A stretch of 64,000 bases of DNA from Apostichopus japonicus. Its lineage: Eukaryota > Echinodermata > Holothuroidea > Aspidochirotida > Stichopodidae. Below, in pieces: positions 1-12,649 of the stretch. Made by a program: the position numbers and the translations under genes. The notes under the pieces are model-generated. The model had not been told where the DNA came from, did not search any database, and saw nothing but the letters and a program-made list of their open reading frames with translations. Location: positions 14,197,001 to 14,261,000 of the forward strand of contig NC_092561.1 of NCBI RefSeq assembly GCF_037975245.1. The letters are read 5' to 3'. Numbering within the stretch: the stretch's first letter is position 1; the number at the start of each line of letters is the position of its first letter.

Positions 1-1900
1 AGTGCAGTACAATAAAGATAATCATAATAATAATAATAACTGAGATACACATTGAAAGAGCCATGAACGACACCCAATGTACTTTTACATGGTGAACCAG
101 GCCTCCTTCAGTAAACTGAAGTTCACTTGTTGCTTCTTTAGGGATAATTCTAGTCACTGTCCTCTGGACTTCATCTTATTTAACACTGTATTAAAACCGA
201 GACCACATGAGGTCTAGCGATGCCCACAAGGAACCTAGGGAATTAGTGATAGCCTGGAATAATTGCAGACTTATATCTGCAGGTCTTGTCTGTTTCAGAC
301 TATGGTACCAATCGCTACAAGGTTCTTCTTAAAACTTTAAATCAGAAATGAAGATGAAACAAGGCTTGAAACAGGGTGAGGAGTTGGAAGGAGGTCCAGG
401 GTGTGGGCTGGCAAGAATAATTGTCATGTTGTGTGTCAGAGTATGTTACAGGCTACCTCACAGCTCTTGCTCTTCAAACCTAAGACAGAATTCGCTCATA
501 GCAGACTAGTCTGTGGTGTTTACGTGTTTGTCTAAATATATCAGCATGTAAAGCTTTTATTATTCTTTTACACTTCTTCAATATTACCAAATATAAAGAT
601 TATTAAGTCAAACAATTCTTTTTTGTTTTGCATTTTCTTTACCAAACGGGTATAAAAATTACCAACTGATTAGTGAACTAACCCAGATTATAAAAAAGAC
701 AAAACTTGTGGCCCAGACACTGTGTAGTACGTACGTCACATGCAACAAGAAAATCCCAAACATTTTCAAATATTTTCTTTAGTATGCAAAATTGAAAACT
801 GTCTGGAAAAGCATAAACTATATATATATGCATGTTCCAACCGCGTCTCCATGGCAGCATTATATCGAAATATTACAAAACATGAACTTTCCCTTTTGAA
901 ATCATAACGGTGTCATTCAAGTTTTTTCATATGATTCTGATCTAATTTCTTTTTCCTTTATTTACCAAACTTGTACAAGGGGGAAACCCCTCTCATTTAA
1001 TCATATTGTGTAAACTAAGAGTGAGCCGTGCTATTATATTCTCCGAAACAAGCTTCCTCTGAGGTTTCAGTATCGGTCGAAAGAGAAAGATCTCATGTAA
1101 CCTATTGTTTCTCCATGTTTGAAGATCACTATCACAGGATTATCATAAGCTTCATTGGTCTCTCTTTGTCTATCACCTGTCTGAAGCTCTTTCATGAATA
1201 TGCAAAAGTTTTGAAGGGTGATGCTCAAGGGCGCCTGTATTTCCTTAACATTTTTTGCACGTCAAGTATTACAATCCTTTGTTTTATCTTATTAAGGAAA
1301 GACAAAGTCAAAGCGCATCTGCAATTTTGTGATACGGTTTTTGGTGCCCCAATGCAGAGGGGGAGGGCAGGGGGAGGGCAGGGGGAGGGCAGGGGGAGGG
1401 CAGGGAGAGGGCAGGGGGAGGGCAGGGGGAGGGCAGGGGGAGGGCAGGGGGAGGGCAGGGGGAGGGGGATTTGTTGCTCTCACTCCTTTCCCTACAATTG
1501 TGATGGGTACATTCATAGGAAAAATAGCGAACACGTATTGTTCGCCAATAGGTAGGAAACATAAAAGCACGTACCTTCCTCAACTAGTATAGAAAACAAA
1601 TATATTTTCCAATGGATAACTAATACACAATGCAGTAGCTTCCCAATTGGAAATGAACATATAAGCTGCTCGATTCTAGCTTGGAAAAATTGAATTTTTA
1701 AAAACTTGGAAGTTGATTGCCCCTAGTTGGAATCTTCACTTATGACAGCTATTAATCTTTTACTGGTTACATAACAGAGTCAAAGACATATGTAATACTT
1801 GAGATGTGAGATGTGAGCGGTCATCTCTCTCTCTGAAAACTCCAGCATTATTCATCTTGAAAGGTCATCGATAATTGACAAGACTGCCACAAGTACTTAC
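1..1900 (-). other. PDE3: PDE3 intron 5 (part)
   Basis: Non-coding sequence downstream of exon 5 on the gene strand. The minus strand was scanned by eye for the expected next PDE3 exon (helix plus HNRIHA motif) and none was seen. Apart from the G-rich array at 1357-1468 there is only unstructured AT-rich sequence and a short (taa)n run near position 30. Confidence 0.7.
1357..1468. repeat. G-rich minisatellite, 11-bp unit GGGGGAGGGCA
   Basis: About ten near-identical copies of an 11-bp unit. Runs of five and three G on the plus strand could form G-quadruplexes. The PDE3 pre-mRNA would carry the C-rich complement. Gly/Arg- or Pro-rich open frames over it are repeat artefacts. Confidence 0.95.
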
Positions 1901-2044
1901 ATTGCTTAGTATGTTATCTCCTGCGACCGAGGACAGCTCGAAGATGGGGAAATCCCACTCGTCCAGACCAGCCAGTAACTCCTGACACTCCGGTAGTGTG
2001 GGGTCCCAATCTTCAGGCAGTGGCTCATCCAAGCCTCCATCGGT
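1901..2044 (-). CDS. PDE3: PDE3 exon 5: entry into the catalytic region
   Basis: A 144-nt exon, 48 codons in phase 0. The acceptor (tgttgtgaacag) lies just above 2044 and a full consensus donor gtaagt sits at 1900-1895. The translation contains LPEDWDPTLPECQELLAGLD and then EWDFPIFELSSVAGDNILSN. The W-x-FPIFEL block and the ILS(Q/N) ending match the start of the PDE3 catalytic region (WNFPIFELVE...GRILSQV in mammals), and the next residue in mammals (V) falls after the splice. It joins exon 4 without a frame break. The acidic stretch before the WDFPIF block is lineage-specific. The next exon, expected to encode the MYTLF-type helix and the HNRIHA motif, is not seen in 1-1900. Confidence 0.93.
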
Positions 2045-4060
2045 CTGTTCACAACAAAGAGATGCAAATGGTCAGGTGTATAATCAAATACTTTTCAAGA
2101 TTCCAACAGTGCAGGTGTGCACACGTCCTTGACCTGGGTCAATCAAGCAACACAAAAACAAGTAGGTATGGAATGTACTTGCACATACAAAGCTGTGTGA
2201 ATTATAATTATACTTGTACATACTGTGCTGTGTGTGTAGCTGTCACTCTTGCACATGCCTAGCTGTGCGTACTACTATTACACTTGTAAATACTGTGCTG
2301 TGTGTATATCTGTCACTCTTGCACATGCCGACCGGTGTGTATTATTATTACACTTGTACACACTGTGCTGTGTGTAGCTGTCACTCCTGCACATACCTAG
2401 CTGTGTGTATTACTATTGCACTTGTACACACTGTGCTGTGTGTAGCTGTCACTCTTGCACATGCCTAGCTGTGTGTATTACTATTGCACTTGTACACACT
2501 GTGCTGTGTGTAGCTGTCACTCTTGCACATGCCTAGCTGTGTGTTTTACTATTACACTTGTACATACTGTGCTGTGCGTAGCTGTCACTCCTGCACATAC
2601 CTAGCTATGTTATTACTATTACACTTGTACATACTGTGCTGTGCATAGCTGTCACTCCTGCACATGCCTAGCTGTGTGTAAAACTATTACACTTGTACAT
2701 ACTGTGCTGTGTGTAGCTGTCACTCTTGCACATACCTAGCTGTGTGTATTACTATTGCACTTGTACACACTGTGCTGTGTGTAGCTGTCACTCTTGCACA
2801 TGCCTAGCTGTGTGTTTTACTATTACACTTGTACATACTGTGCTGTGTGTAGCTGTCACTCTTGCACATGCCTAGCTGTGTGTATTACTATTACACTTGT
2901 ACATACTGTGCTGTGTGTAGCTGTCACTCTTGCACATGCCTAGCTGTGTGTTTTACTATTACACTTGTACATACTGTGCTGTGTGCACATGCCTAGCTGT
3001 GTGTATTACTATTACACTTGTACATACTGTGCTGTGTGAAGCTGTCACTCTTGCACATGCCTAGCTGTGTGTTTTACTATTACACTTGTACATACTGTGC
3101 TGTGTGTAGCTGTCACTCCTGCACATACCTAGCTGTGTGTTTTACTATTACACTTGTACATACTGTGCTGTGTGAAGCTGTCACTCTTGCACATGCCTAG
3201 CTGTGTGTTTTACTATTACACTTGTACATACTGTGCTGTGTGTAGCTGTCACTCTTGCACATGCCTAGCTGTGTGTTTTACTATTACACTTGTACATACT
3301 GTGCTGTGTGTAGCTGTCACTCTTGCACATGCCTAGCTGTGTGTATTACTATTACACTTGTACATACTGTGCTGTGTGAAGCTGTCACTCTTGCACATGC
3401 CTAGCTGTGTGTTTTACTATTACACTTGTTGTGCTGTGTGTAGCTGTCACTCTTGCACATACCGAGCTTTGTGTAACAAATGCACATTTCCTATTCTTTC
3501 CAAAAAGGAAGAAACACTTTTAAAGTGAAGGCAAGGAACTACTTGCACGTTTGACACCAGATTAATGAAGCCTTTGAAGCACATGTTTGGTTGTAACTTT
3601 TTATTCATTTAAAAAAAAAAAATTATTCTGTGAAGATTTGTTTAATGGGATTATCACAGAATTCTGTATGCTGAAAGCATCTTTTTGTGTAACGTCCATG
3701 GGTCAATTACTATTGCCATAGTACTATCATCAATCCCCACATTTCCAACAGTATATAAATTAAATACTGCCCTCTACCTAACAAAACTAACAAAAAAACT
3801 CTGGATAGTCAGCCATGGTGTATCATGGCATTTAAAGTTAAATAAGAAACTGTTTCATATTTTAATAATAAAAGTATCAAATAACTATATTGCAGCTAAT
3901 TCTTCAAAGGGAATATGTTAATGAAAGCTTTATAGTTTTTTAGTACAAAAACAAAGGCAATCAACTTGTGAGATGTATGACCATTTTCACAATAATAAGC
4001 TCTTATTTGGGGCGATTATTCCAGAAAGAAAGATCCTTCTCGTAAAATCTTTCTACCCAC
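2045..4060 (-). other. PDE3: PDE3 intron 4
   Basis: A 2016-nt intron, two thirds of it made of the 68-bp minisatellite. The remaining 3475-4060 is AT-rich with a poly-A run near 3611 and shows no exon or element. Confidence 0.85.
2175..3474. repeat. 68-bp minisatellite, about 19 copies
   Basis: The unit contains CACTTGTACATACTGTGCTG and GTAGCTGTCACTCTTGCACA then TGCCTAGCTGTGTG. Copies are 90% or more alike in the middle and more divergent at the left edge. One copy near 2985 lacks about 14 bp and one near 3428 lacks 7 bp. The array ends only about 130 bp from the acceptor of PDE3 exon 5. Since 68 is not a multiple of 3, the Cys/Leu-rich frames across it are not genes. Confidence 0.97.
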
Positions 4061-4656
4061 CTCATCGTCGTGATCCAGATCTGCAGTGTCACTGCCGTTA
4101 AGCCTGCCTCCATTATCGTCGATGATCGTTACGTTCTCGCTGATCGTGACGCTGTTCCTCTTTTTCACCGGCGGGTGAGCGGGCGCCGTCGTCTCCATCG
4201 CCGGTACCTCGCCCTCCGTCTCTTTGGCTGCTTGCTCATCATCTTCGTCCTCTGACGATTTGGCTGAGTTGTTCACTATCGTCAACGTTATGGACTTGCG
4301 AGGATCCAGCAGGCTGGTCTCCCCACTGCTCCTCCTCTCGTCGAAGGTCGGTATCTCCAATCTCGGCGACAGTCCCTCCATGGCGTCGTCCGACGCACTC
4401 CCGCTGCTGAAGGAGGAACGGCCAAACTTGGAGAAAGAAGAGGTTAATTGCACTGGACTGGTCGAGCGGGGGCTGTGAGCTCCGGTCCCGACGGAGAGGG
4501 ATCTGTATTTAGCATTGCTGTCCGACTTTGGCGATGTCGTCATCAGCGAGGGGCTGGTGCTCCGGCTGTCACCCGGGACTGGGGACGTACTGTCCCGTGA
4601 ATGTCGGAAACTGGAGCTCCTCGTCCGCAGTGGTTGGGGTTCTAGAGTAGGCATAC
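4061..4656 (-). CDS. PDE3: PDE3 exon 4: Ser-rich regulatory region
   Basis: A 596-nt exon. It starts in phase 1 (two bases complete the Gly codon begun in exon 3) and ends after GAG at a gtgggt donor. The first residues, GMPTLEPQPLRTRSSS, align with the GLPTLEPAPVRRDRS stretch of PDE3B, which fixes the identity. The rest (about 198 residues) is low-complexity and Ser/Thr/Pro-rich, with three R-x-S-T-S-P type repeats (RDSTSP, SRSTSP, PRSTSP). It also has basophilic-kinase-like sites (RRSS, RKS, KKRNS) and an acidic block SSEDEDDE. Such linker regions in PDE3 are phosphorylated by PKA and Akt and bind 14-3-3; that role here is inferred. Open frames on the opposite strand across 4070-4709 are shadows of this exon. 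Confidence 0.92.
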
Positions 4657-5347
4657 CTGAAAGTGAGAATATCAAAATTCCATGGATCGAGAATGCACTT
4701 AACCAATGACACTTCAAAGACATGAACATATAAAATAATCAAATTTATCCTTCTAACAGTTACCATATCCTATACAGAGCCTAACAGTTTACTATACATG
4801 TCCTTTGTACATGATGTATCAGAATAATGTTAATTTGTTCCTGTTAATATCGAATGTAAATATATTGCAGAGACAGGTAATAGTTTATTCTGTATGTTGA
4901 TGCAGGCTTATTTCCCTTTATCACCTTTCCTTATCCCTTTGGGGAATTTATTTTTCTGGGGGGGGGACTGTTTTTTTTGTAAGTTTTGTATTTTATTCCT
5001 TGATTCCTTTTTGTTAATTTCTAGTGATTATAAATTACTGAATAATTAAAAAACAAAAACACAGAATGCAATATATATTGTAACAGTTGATTTTTGTCAC
5101 ATCTGAAATGCTTTTATCTCAATAGTCATTTCAAGGTATCATATCGCAACATGAGGGCAGCAGACTCAAAGTGGCATTAGCCATGTGGGAGATCACAGCT
5201 GAGAGGATATACGATAGTTCTACACAGCTGGGTACAATGAGAGTGCAGTAGTTGGAAGAAGACAGGTAAGTGAGCGATGATGAATATTCAAAGGGTTCCA
5301 TTTGCCTCGCCATCCTTACAAAATTCAGATGAGGGCAGGCCACTTAC
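4657..5347 (-). other. PDE3: PDE3 intron 3
   Basis: A 691-nt intron. A degraded relative of the dispersed GACAGGTAAG element can be seen on the plus strand around 5205-5285. The rest is AT-rich, with a G run at 4959 and a T run at 4971, and holds nothing else recognisable. Confidence 0.85.
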
Positions 5348-5423
5348 CTGTTGCAGACGTAGTTGTCGTCCAGGTCGAGGACATTCGACGTATTAAATTT
5401 GGCGGCAAACTACGACGCAGTCT
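5348..5423 (-). CDS. PDE3: PDE3 exon 3: conserved basic/Thr-rich block
   Basis: A 76-nt micro-exon found from homology, not from length. Acceptor ...tcgtcatccacag, donor gtaagtg. It encodes [18 protein letters not shown] followed by TTTTSAT and the first base of a Gly codon. This is almost residue-for-residue the [26 protein letters not shown] segment of PDE3B. Phase 0 in, phase 1 out, matching exons 2 and 4. The RRS and RRMSS motifs are in the positions of known insulin/PKA-responsive phosphosites in vertebrate PDE3B; conservation of the regulation is inferred. Confidence 0.95.
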
Positions 5424-6526
5424 CTGTGGATGACGAAGAAAAGAAAATATTACAGATTTATTGGGACGATCAGCTAGGCGGTTTTTACAAAACAATAACT
5501 TCAAAATGTTTACAGACTATAGCTTTAAATAGCTTTTGAATACACTCAAATAAATTTGAATACATTGAAAAGAAGAATAAATTTAGGATGGCTACTTTAC
5601 AACGGTATACTTTGTCACAATTGTCTAAACAGCTTGAAAATTGGCTTACGCAGGCTCACATTTGCCTTCAACTTAACTTTTACTTGTACAAGATAACACC
5701 ATAGCTGTATTTGGCTTTCCACAGATTTCAACTTAACTATTCTTATTTTAATTGTAATTGCTAATCACTACCTACTCAATGTTTATCTTCTTTATACACT
5801 AGAAGAATGTTTCACAATTCAACTGCCAGCGGGCAAAGAGAAGAAGGCACATTTTGGTAAAGCCTGGTTACCGAAGCAAGCTCATCTTTTATGTACATAT
5901 CAAACTTGCTTGAATCGAAAGGTAGTCATAGAGAATTTAATCCGCAACGCTGGAAGCGCTTTTCATAATTCTGTGAATTTGTGCAACATACGACATCACG
6001 TCAATGTTTACTCACGTCTGCGAATGTTGTTCGTTTGTGCATATATCATTCATTCAACTATTTCCACTGATTCTTGACCCTAGGTTTCACTTATTATCAC
6101 AGACCTATCACTTAACTCAATTACTTCTGAGCGAAAATCAATTCAGAAAGAATACTCCTTGGTTTGACCATGGAGCTATGGTTTGACAGGCAAAAAGAAA
6201 ACGAAACAAATGGGGATTATTCCCCAACACTTATCTGAACCATGCTCAGTTGCCCAAGCAATTATTGAGGCCCATAAGACATGTCAAATGAACCATGTTG
6301 AACAGGTTAATAGTGAAACAACATGTAGCGACAATAAACTCCCACATGTTACAAATGTCATGTCCACATTCGACTTGGGAGGGAAGGTAACTTTTCAAAT
6401 TTGTGTCCGGGAACTAGCTGCCATTTTTGTCCGAGGTGTGATCTTGTTGTAATTTCTCTAGCGAGGGCGAGGGGGTTCGATACCTTCAATCTAAAGTTTG
6501 TTCTGTGCTATTCCTGTTAACATTAA

Positions 6527-6832
6527 AGGGTGTGAAGACTTGCACAATAAGAAAGGTTTAATGCCGGTAATCCTAGAAAACACACACAGCTTGCTACCGT
6601 CTGTAATTAGACACTAGTGTACAGTCAGTACATAGAGCTGCGGTCAATACCCATAGCACAGTGTACAAACGATACAGCGATGGACATCTCAGATCCAGCT
6701 AAAGATAACAAGGTATCACGTTTCATTACTGTCTGCATTTTGTAGCGACAAGAGAAAAACTTCACTTGCAAGCAAGGAAAAGTTAACATTTTCAGATGGC
6801 CGCACACGGTTTGGGGCGAGTCTTCAATGCCT
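6527..6832 (+). mobile_element. TTAA-flanked MITE, family 1, copy 1
   Basis: A 306-bp element between TTAA (6523-6526) and TTAA (6833-6836). Ends are AGGGTGTGAAGACTTGC on the left and, reverse-complemented, AGGCATTGAAGACTCGC on the right: imperfect inverted repeats. Internal sequence (acacagcttgctaccgtc; gatggacatctcag) recurs at 33252-33540 and, inverted, at 55919-56272. No coding capacity. The TTAA target duplication points to the piggyBac/Kolobok/Sola3 group of target preferences; the 5'-AG end is unlike piggyBac. Confidence 0.8.
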
Positions 6833-7604
6833 TTAACGCCTCATTTCGCTTGATATTATAAACACCAAACATACCAATCCCATAACTTTAAAAGTCTTTC
6901 ATGGTAGTACTGAATTTTCCATTCCCCTCAAACTCTGCGTATGGGCCAAGATTCTGGCAAAAGAGTACATTGTGTGATTATTTTGTGAAGATTATTTAGA
7001 CCATCGAGATTGAAGGCAATAATTGGGCTTTCAGCTAACAATGTGCATCATTTATAATATAATACATGTTTGCCTAGTCAAAAGATTAATTCCAATATTT
7101 CATATGAACACTGCTTAAAAAAAACCACTGCACATCAATCAGTCTGTGTTTGTATTTTTATTAGAATGAGCTCTTTTCTTTGAGAAATGCCCCTTAAAAT
7201 ATTCTCAGCACATCAATCAAAGTGGCTGGACCACTGAGTCTAGCACAGTAGACCATTCAATAGGGTCAGCCTGATGAAAGTTACACAAAACTTGATTGCT
7301 AGAAAGAATATATAGCACAGACGCTTATGGCAATGAAGGAATGTGTGGGTGTTGTTGTTTGAATGTAGCTTACAGTACAAGCATGAATTTTTGCATATTT
7401 TGTTTTAAAAAAACAACTGCCTTTACATTAACCGCTGCCCTAAGTACAGTAGCTGAGTAATCAGCATTGCTTTGTTCTACAAGGAGCAATACAGATATGT
7501 AGAACATTTTTGAAAGTGAAAAGTGAAACCCCAAATTTGTATAAAACACACTAGGACTATACTTATAATATCTGTAACAAACCCACATCATGTGTGTTTA
7601 ATTG

Positions 7605-8045
7605 ACAGGTCAATGTTACATACCCAAATGAGTCACAAACGTGGACATTAATGTCATAGTCATACACTGTAAGGTACCAACAAGAGTCCCAAATGTGGAC
7701 ATAAAAGTACACACAAATGCTGTAACATACCCACATAAGTCACAGTTATTAAAATTAATGTACAGGATCATCACTGTTACATAACCACATGAGTCACAAT
7801 TTTGTGGACATTAATGTCACATACTATAACATATCCACATGAGTCACAAATGTGAACATTAATGTCACATACACTTTAAAATATCCACATGTGTCACAAA
7901 TGTGGATACTAATGTACAAATGTATTATACCCATGCATACATGAGTTATGTGGGCATAAATGTCACATATAACATATCCACATGACTCTCAAATGTGAAC
8001 ATGAATGTACACACACTGCAACATATATGAGTAATACATACTGTG
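7605..8045. repeat. Degenerate tandem repeat, about 50-57 bp unit
   Basis: Successive units around the core ATCCACATGAGTCACAAATG then TGRACATTAATGTCACATA. About eight diverged copies with unequal spacing, so an old array. Confidence 0.8.
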
Positions 8046-8440
8046 TGTGGAGCGTACACATGCAGTACAGTATACCCACATGCGATTGGCATGTGGGGTA
8101 CATAAGGGTAAGTTTTGTTTCTTTGGTTATGAGAAGAATCATGTTAAACCTAGCATTGGTTAACTGACTGCTCGGCAATCGCATGTATGCACATTCAGTA
8201 ACACCTATACGCAGCCCCATACAGCTCAAGTTACACAGACTAAGAAATTCATCAAGGGAATTACACTTCTCTTTACAGGCAGAACCCATAGTCATTAGTG
8301 TTAAACATCCGAAAGAATGTGAACAATTTGGACAAATTTCTTCTATTGATATATTTTGTGCTATTTCTGAGGAGCATAAACTTGAAGCAAGGTCTGCGTT
8401 CTAAACTAGTCAGGCATTCTGATTGGAGAGCTCTTAAAAT

Positions 8441-8550
8441 TAGGAGAGTCCAGCCTTGCTACTGTAACTATGAACATATGAACATATTCTACATATATAG
8501 GAGAGTCCAGCCCTGCTACTGTAAATATGAACACATATATGAACATATCC
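8441..8550. repeat. Short tandem duplication of about 55 bp
   Basis: Two copies of AGGAGAGTCCAGCCYTGCTA followed by CTGTAANTATGAACAYAT, in tandem. Confidence 0.75.
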
Positions 8551-9459
8551 TAAGCAGCCTGGTGAAAAATTGCATTCACTTCGCTCGTACAATTTTCGAG
8601 ATTAGCTGTGATGTTCTAATTTTTTACCAAAAGTGGACTTGGAGCAAACATGTGATGTCATAGTTGCACACCGACAACAAATTCATTTCTGTCTTAATTT
8701 TTCACTCTATTGTTTTGACCTGGCCTTTGATAATGGTTCAAATTTATCGAAGGTCGTGTGAAGGCGATCATATAGCAAATATTGTACATAGTGTATTCAT
8801 AATTATGTGATCCTCTCCCACTTTTGAAGTGGCAAAATTGATGCAATTCTTGAGATAAAACGAAGCTGGCAGATTTTGTCGATGTATATCTACGACACCG
8901 CACATATTTGCTTCAAGCTCACTAATTGTGGTACAAAAAATGTTTCAAATTTGAGATTAATATCTCAACAACTTATTTAAATACAGCTAGCTGTAGAAAT
9001 TGAATGCAAGCTTCAACAGGATGCTTACAATTTATGTTCCTTTCTGCGGTCAGAATTAAAAGTACTCCAGGAATTTGTCACTTTCTTGAGTAGATTTCCT
9101 ATGTTATCTGATACTAAGATTCACACGAATCAGTCAAATTGAGAGCTTTAGTAAGGGTTCGTGTCTTTTCAACTTATTAGAGAAAGATAAACTGGTGATT
9201 AATAATTTTGACATTTTCCAGTTTTGCCTTGTAGATCATGTGATTAGCATGAATGTCAAAAGTGTCTGTGCATGTGGCTAAAAATATATTAAATTAAATT
9301 TATAAAATTGATCTAATTTATTTTATCAATATTATCTTCTCTGGAACAGTGAATAATTTAGGGTTCAATTTTTGTGGAGCAATTTTGAAGTCTCTGAAAT
9401 GTGTCCCTTATAAAATACTATGGTTCTTTTGTATTTAAGAAACTGCTGTGCATCGATCT

Positions 9460-9715
9460 TTAGATTTGTAATAATCAATAATCATAATTATTTAATAATT
9501 AATCATAATGAATAATTATACTTATTTTAATATTTAAATTCCTAATAATATTTAAATAATTATTTAATTAATCATAATTATTATTGAATAATTAAAATAA
9601 TTTATTATTAATAGTAATCATAATTAATATTGATAATTAATATTGTTTTATTTTTTTAAATGATATTAATATCAATATCAATATTAATAATATAAAAAAA
9701 TAATAATAATAAAAA
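9460..9715. repeat. AT-only low-complexity block
   Basis: About 250 bp almost entirely A and T, built of ATAATTAATCATAATTATT-like shuffles with many short palindromes. No gene. It adjoins the 265-bp duplication on its right. Confidence 0.85.
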
Positions 9716-9727
9716 GACCAGAACTTC

Positions 9728-10250
9728 AACAAGCATTTTCTTTATCTGATATGATGTCAACATTAGCCTACCACAAGTTGGCTATGCCCTAAATTAGACC
9801 TATACCTACAAATCTCCCAAAAGTCAAACATTGTCATGTTTCAAAGTGCTGCTGCTCAATTAATAGGGTCTTGAAAACCTTTTGATAATACACTGCCATA
9901 GAAAATCTATTCAAGGGCTGCATGTTGCCTGCAGGAAGCTCTTAATTAACAGGCCCACAACATGCTCAACATGCTCAAGGAGTACTGTAAGCTTGTTCTT
10001 TATCTGATATAATGTTGACATTAGCCTACCACAAATTGGCTATGCCCTAACTTAGACCTATACTGACAAAGCTCTCAAAAGTCAAACATTGTCATGTTTC
10101 CGTACTTCAAAGTTCTGCTGCTCAAATTAATAAGGGTCTTGAAAACTTTTTGATAACACAGGCCAAAGAAAATCTATTCAAGGGCTGCATGTTGCATGCA
10201 GGAACTGTTAATTAACGTGCCCACAACATGCGCTTCAAAGAGTACTGTAT
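9728..10250. repeat. Tandem duplication, about 265-bp unit
   Basis: Two adjacent copies starting TTCTTTATCTGATATRATGT and ending CCCACAACATGC...AGTACTGTA, about 90% alike, each holding GGCTATGCCCTAA and AAGGGCTGCATGTTGC. No open frame shared by both copies. Confidence 0.85.
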
Positions 10251-11633
10251 TGTTCCAACAATAGACTTAATTTGCTATCAATATTTGGACCTGCACTAAG
10301 AGGCTATGCTTTGTAGTTTAGTCTTCACAAGCACGACAAGCTCTGAAATGAACCTTTTTTTTTTTCTTTTTATTTCTCTTTCTTTTATCACAGTGTGGAA
10401 AAACTCATATAAACTTGAATAGTTTGATCAAAACACAATGCCACACTCTCACAGATGTTAAAATGTATATTGGGATGGATTTCTTAATTAATATTCTTCT
10501 CATGAGATCTAGATAGATTGTGTAGGCTTTTATCAATGCATTAACTAACAAATACAGTACTGCAACCTTGGAACATTGGCTTATTACATGTACCATCATA
10601 AGTTCAATTTATAATTAGCTACTTGAAGGTGAATATATAAAAAGGACATTTTCACATCCTTTTAGATGTGATTCTTCTAAACTTTGAAGCTTACACCGAG
10701 AAGCAAGAATACATACTCAGAGCCCCAAAGACCGGTAAACAAAATAATAGCAAATATGAATGTATACAGCAATATATCTGCTCATTTTTTCCGCCTGACA
10801 AATTATGTCGTCAGAATCGACAATTTTTTCAACTCCATTTGTTTGCAAACTAGAGCAAACCAACCAGCAAAATTTTTTTTTTTAAAAACATTCCTTGTTT
10901 ATAATGAAACTGGCTTTATTATTAAGCGACTCAACAAGACAAATTATGACCACCCATTACACTTTTACTGATCAGTTGAAATAACCTACAGTATAAACTT
11001 CGTCTTTGATGTGAAGGCAGGCAATTCAGTGTCCCCATCGAAAATAACACAAAATAGAGAATCTTTTAAGAGGCAACACTCATGCATGCATGCGACAAAC
11101 ACGCTCTTATGCATAGCGGGAATGAAAACTTTGCCATATATATATATACTTATATTCAGTTGATCACTTTAGATATGGCACTTAATGGTTCTCTTGGCAA
11201 TTTTTACTTCTGAAGCTATTTAAAGTAATATTCAAAAATGATTTCCAGCAAATAAATTAGAGAGCTCTGAAATGGCCTTTTGTCGAGCAAATTTTGGCCG
11301 GCAGTGCATGGGAAAGAATGCGTTTCTATTATGGTGGAATTACTGCCGTGCTGGCTAAATTCTTGAATGACTGTCAAAATTAATAAGACTTGATTGCTCA
11401 ACTTGCTGGCAGCGCTCTGTTGCCTAGGATATGCTGATCGCGGTTACGTGGATGCATGACGTGGTCGTTACACACGTGTGTCTGCGATCGCCGTCCAAAT
11501 TCTCAAGGAACATTTTCAACGCAAATTCTAAAAGCTGTGTTTGACACTATGGAGTGCAGTATAGACATAAGCAATGCAGCCTATACACACATCATGCAAA
11601 GGCATCATCAAAATGCATGCCCATGATTCAAGC

Positions 11634-11654
11634 CCCCCTCCCCCCCCCCCCCCG
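11634..11654. repeat. Poly-C tract
   Basis: A run of C interrupted by one T, followed by GTCC. Simple repeat. Confidence 0.9.
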
Positions 11655-12616
11655 TCCAAAAAGAAGACTTTTGCCTCAAGTTTGCCCAACTACCTGTCCT
11701 TGGCAAATTTAGTTCGCTAATTATATAGCATTTTCCAGATACAAATTAAGCTTCAAAACTTTTTTATGTTTTTAAATCTTCAGCTTGCATTACAAGTTTA
11801 CAGTGACCTTGAGGGAAACATTTCTCTTAAGGTTGTCAATGCCTGCGGAGTTCATGACTATAGAAGATTTCAATAAACAAATCAAAACCCTTTAACATTA
11901 GCCAATAAGTTTGTTACTGGAGGTCACCCTGGAATTTACAGGACAATTAGGTTTGCAAACTACATGAGCGAGTAATACATTAGCATTATGTACCTTGGTT
12001 GTGTAAAACTACTGTTAATTACTAATAACTAAAACAAGTAAATTTACCACATTCTGCACAGTCAGTTTCTCACATGTCATGTGGGCAGGAAATCATTTTA
12101 GTATATATTGCTGTTTTTAAGATTTTCAAGTTTTTACTCGTCATGAAATACTATGGTTCAGAGCAAAAATACTGCTATTTCCTCTTTGAACTTGCATAGA
12201 TGGCAATTTGAGCGTTTCAGTTGTAGCATGTTGCAATCTGATACCAAATGAATTATTGCATGTTGTGGGCAAGCTAACTGTTAGTGATTATCATCTTTAT
12301 GTGTAACTTGTTGGTTAATATACCATGGCTATCTATAATAATAATAATAATAATTATAATAAATATAATAAATAGCTTTCCAGTGAGCTAGATACAGCAG
12401 TAATATTTAATTAACATCACTTCATCAGTGTTGCCCCTATTAACTGTTCATCCATTTTCTTAAATATTTTTTATAGTTTTCTTATTTTTTAATATTATAA
12501 GTTCAAAAAGATGGACAAAGAAATTTAATGTTAGAATGTCATTCTAACCAATGACCTCTGGATTAACAAGGTCAGAGGTCACTGGATCGAATCCCCTTCT
12601 CTTTAAAAGTCCTTTG

Positions 12617-12617
<1 letters not shown>

Positions 12618-12648
<31 letters not shown>

Positions 12649-12649
12649 T
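12618..12649. repeat. (CT)n microsatellite
   Basis: About 15 CT units, interrupted near the left end. Confidence 0.9.

Noticed and set aside
1028-1592. Open frames on both strands with Gly/Arg- or Pro-rich tails
   Set aside because: Produced by the 11-bp G-rich array.
1996-3336. Cys/Leu-rich open frames (MYILCCV..., LVHTVLC...)
   Set aside because: They are read across the 68-bp minisatellite in shifting frames and have no independent support.
4070-4709. Plus-strand open frames opposite PDE3 exon 4
   Set aside because: Shadows of a coding exon with proven homology on the other strand.
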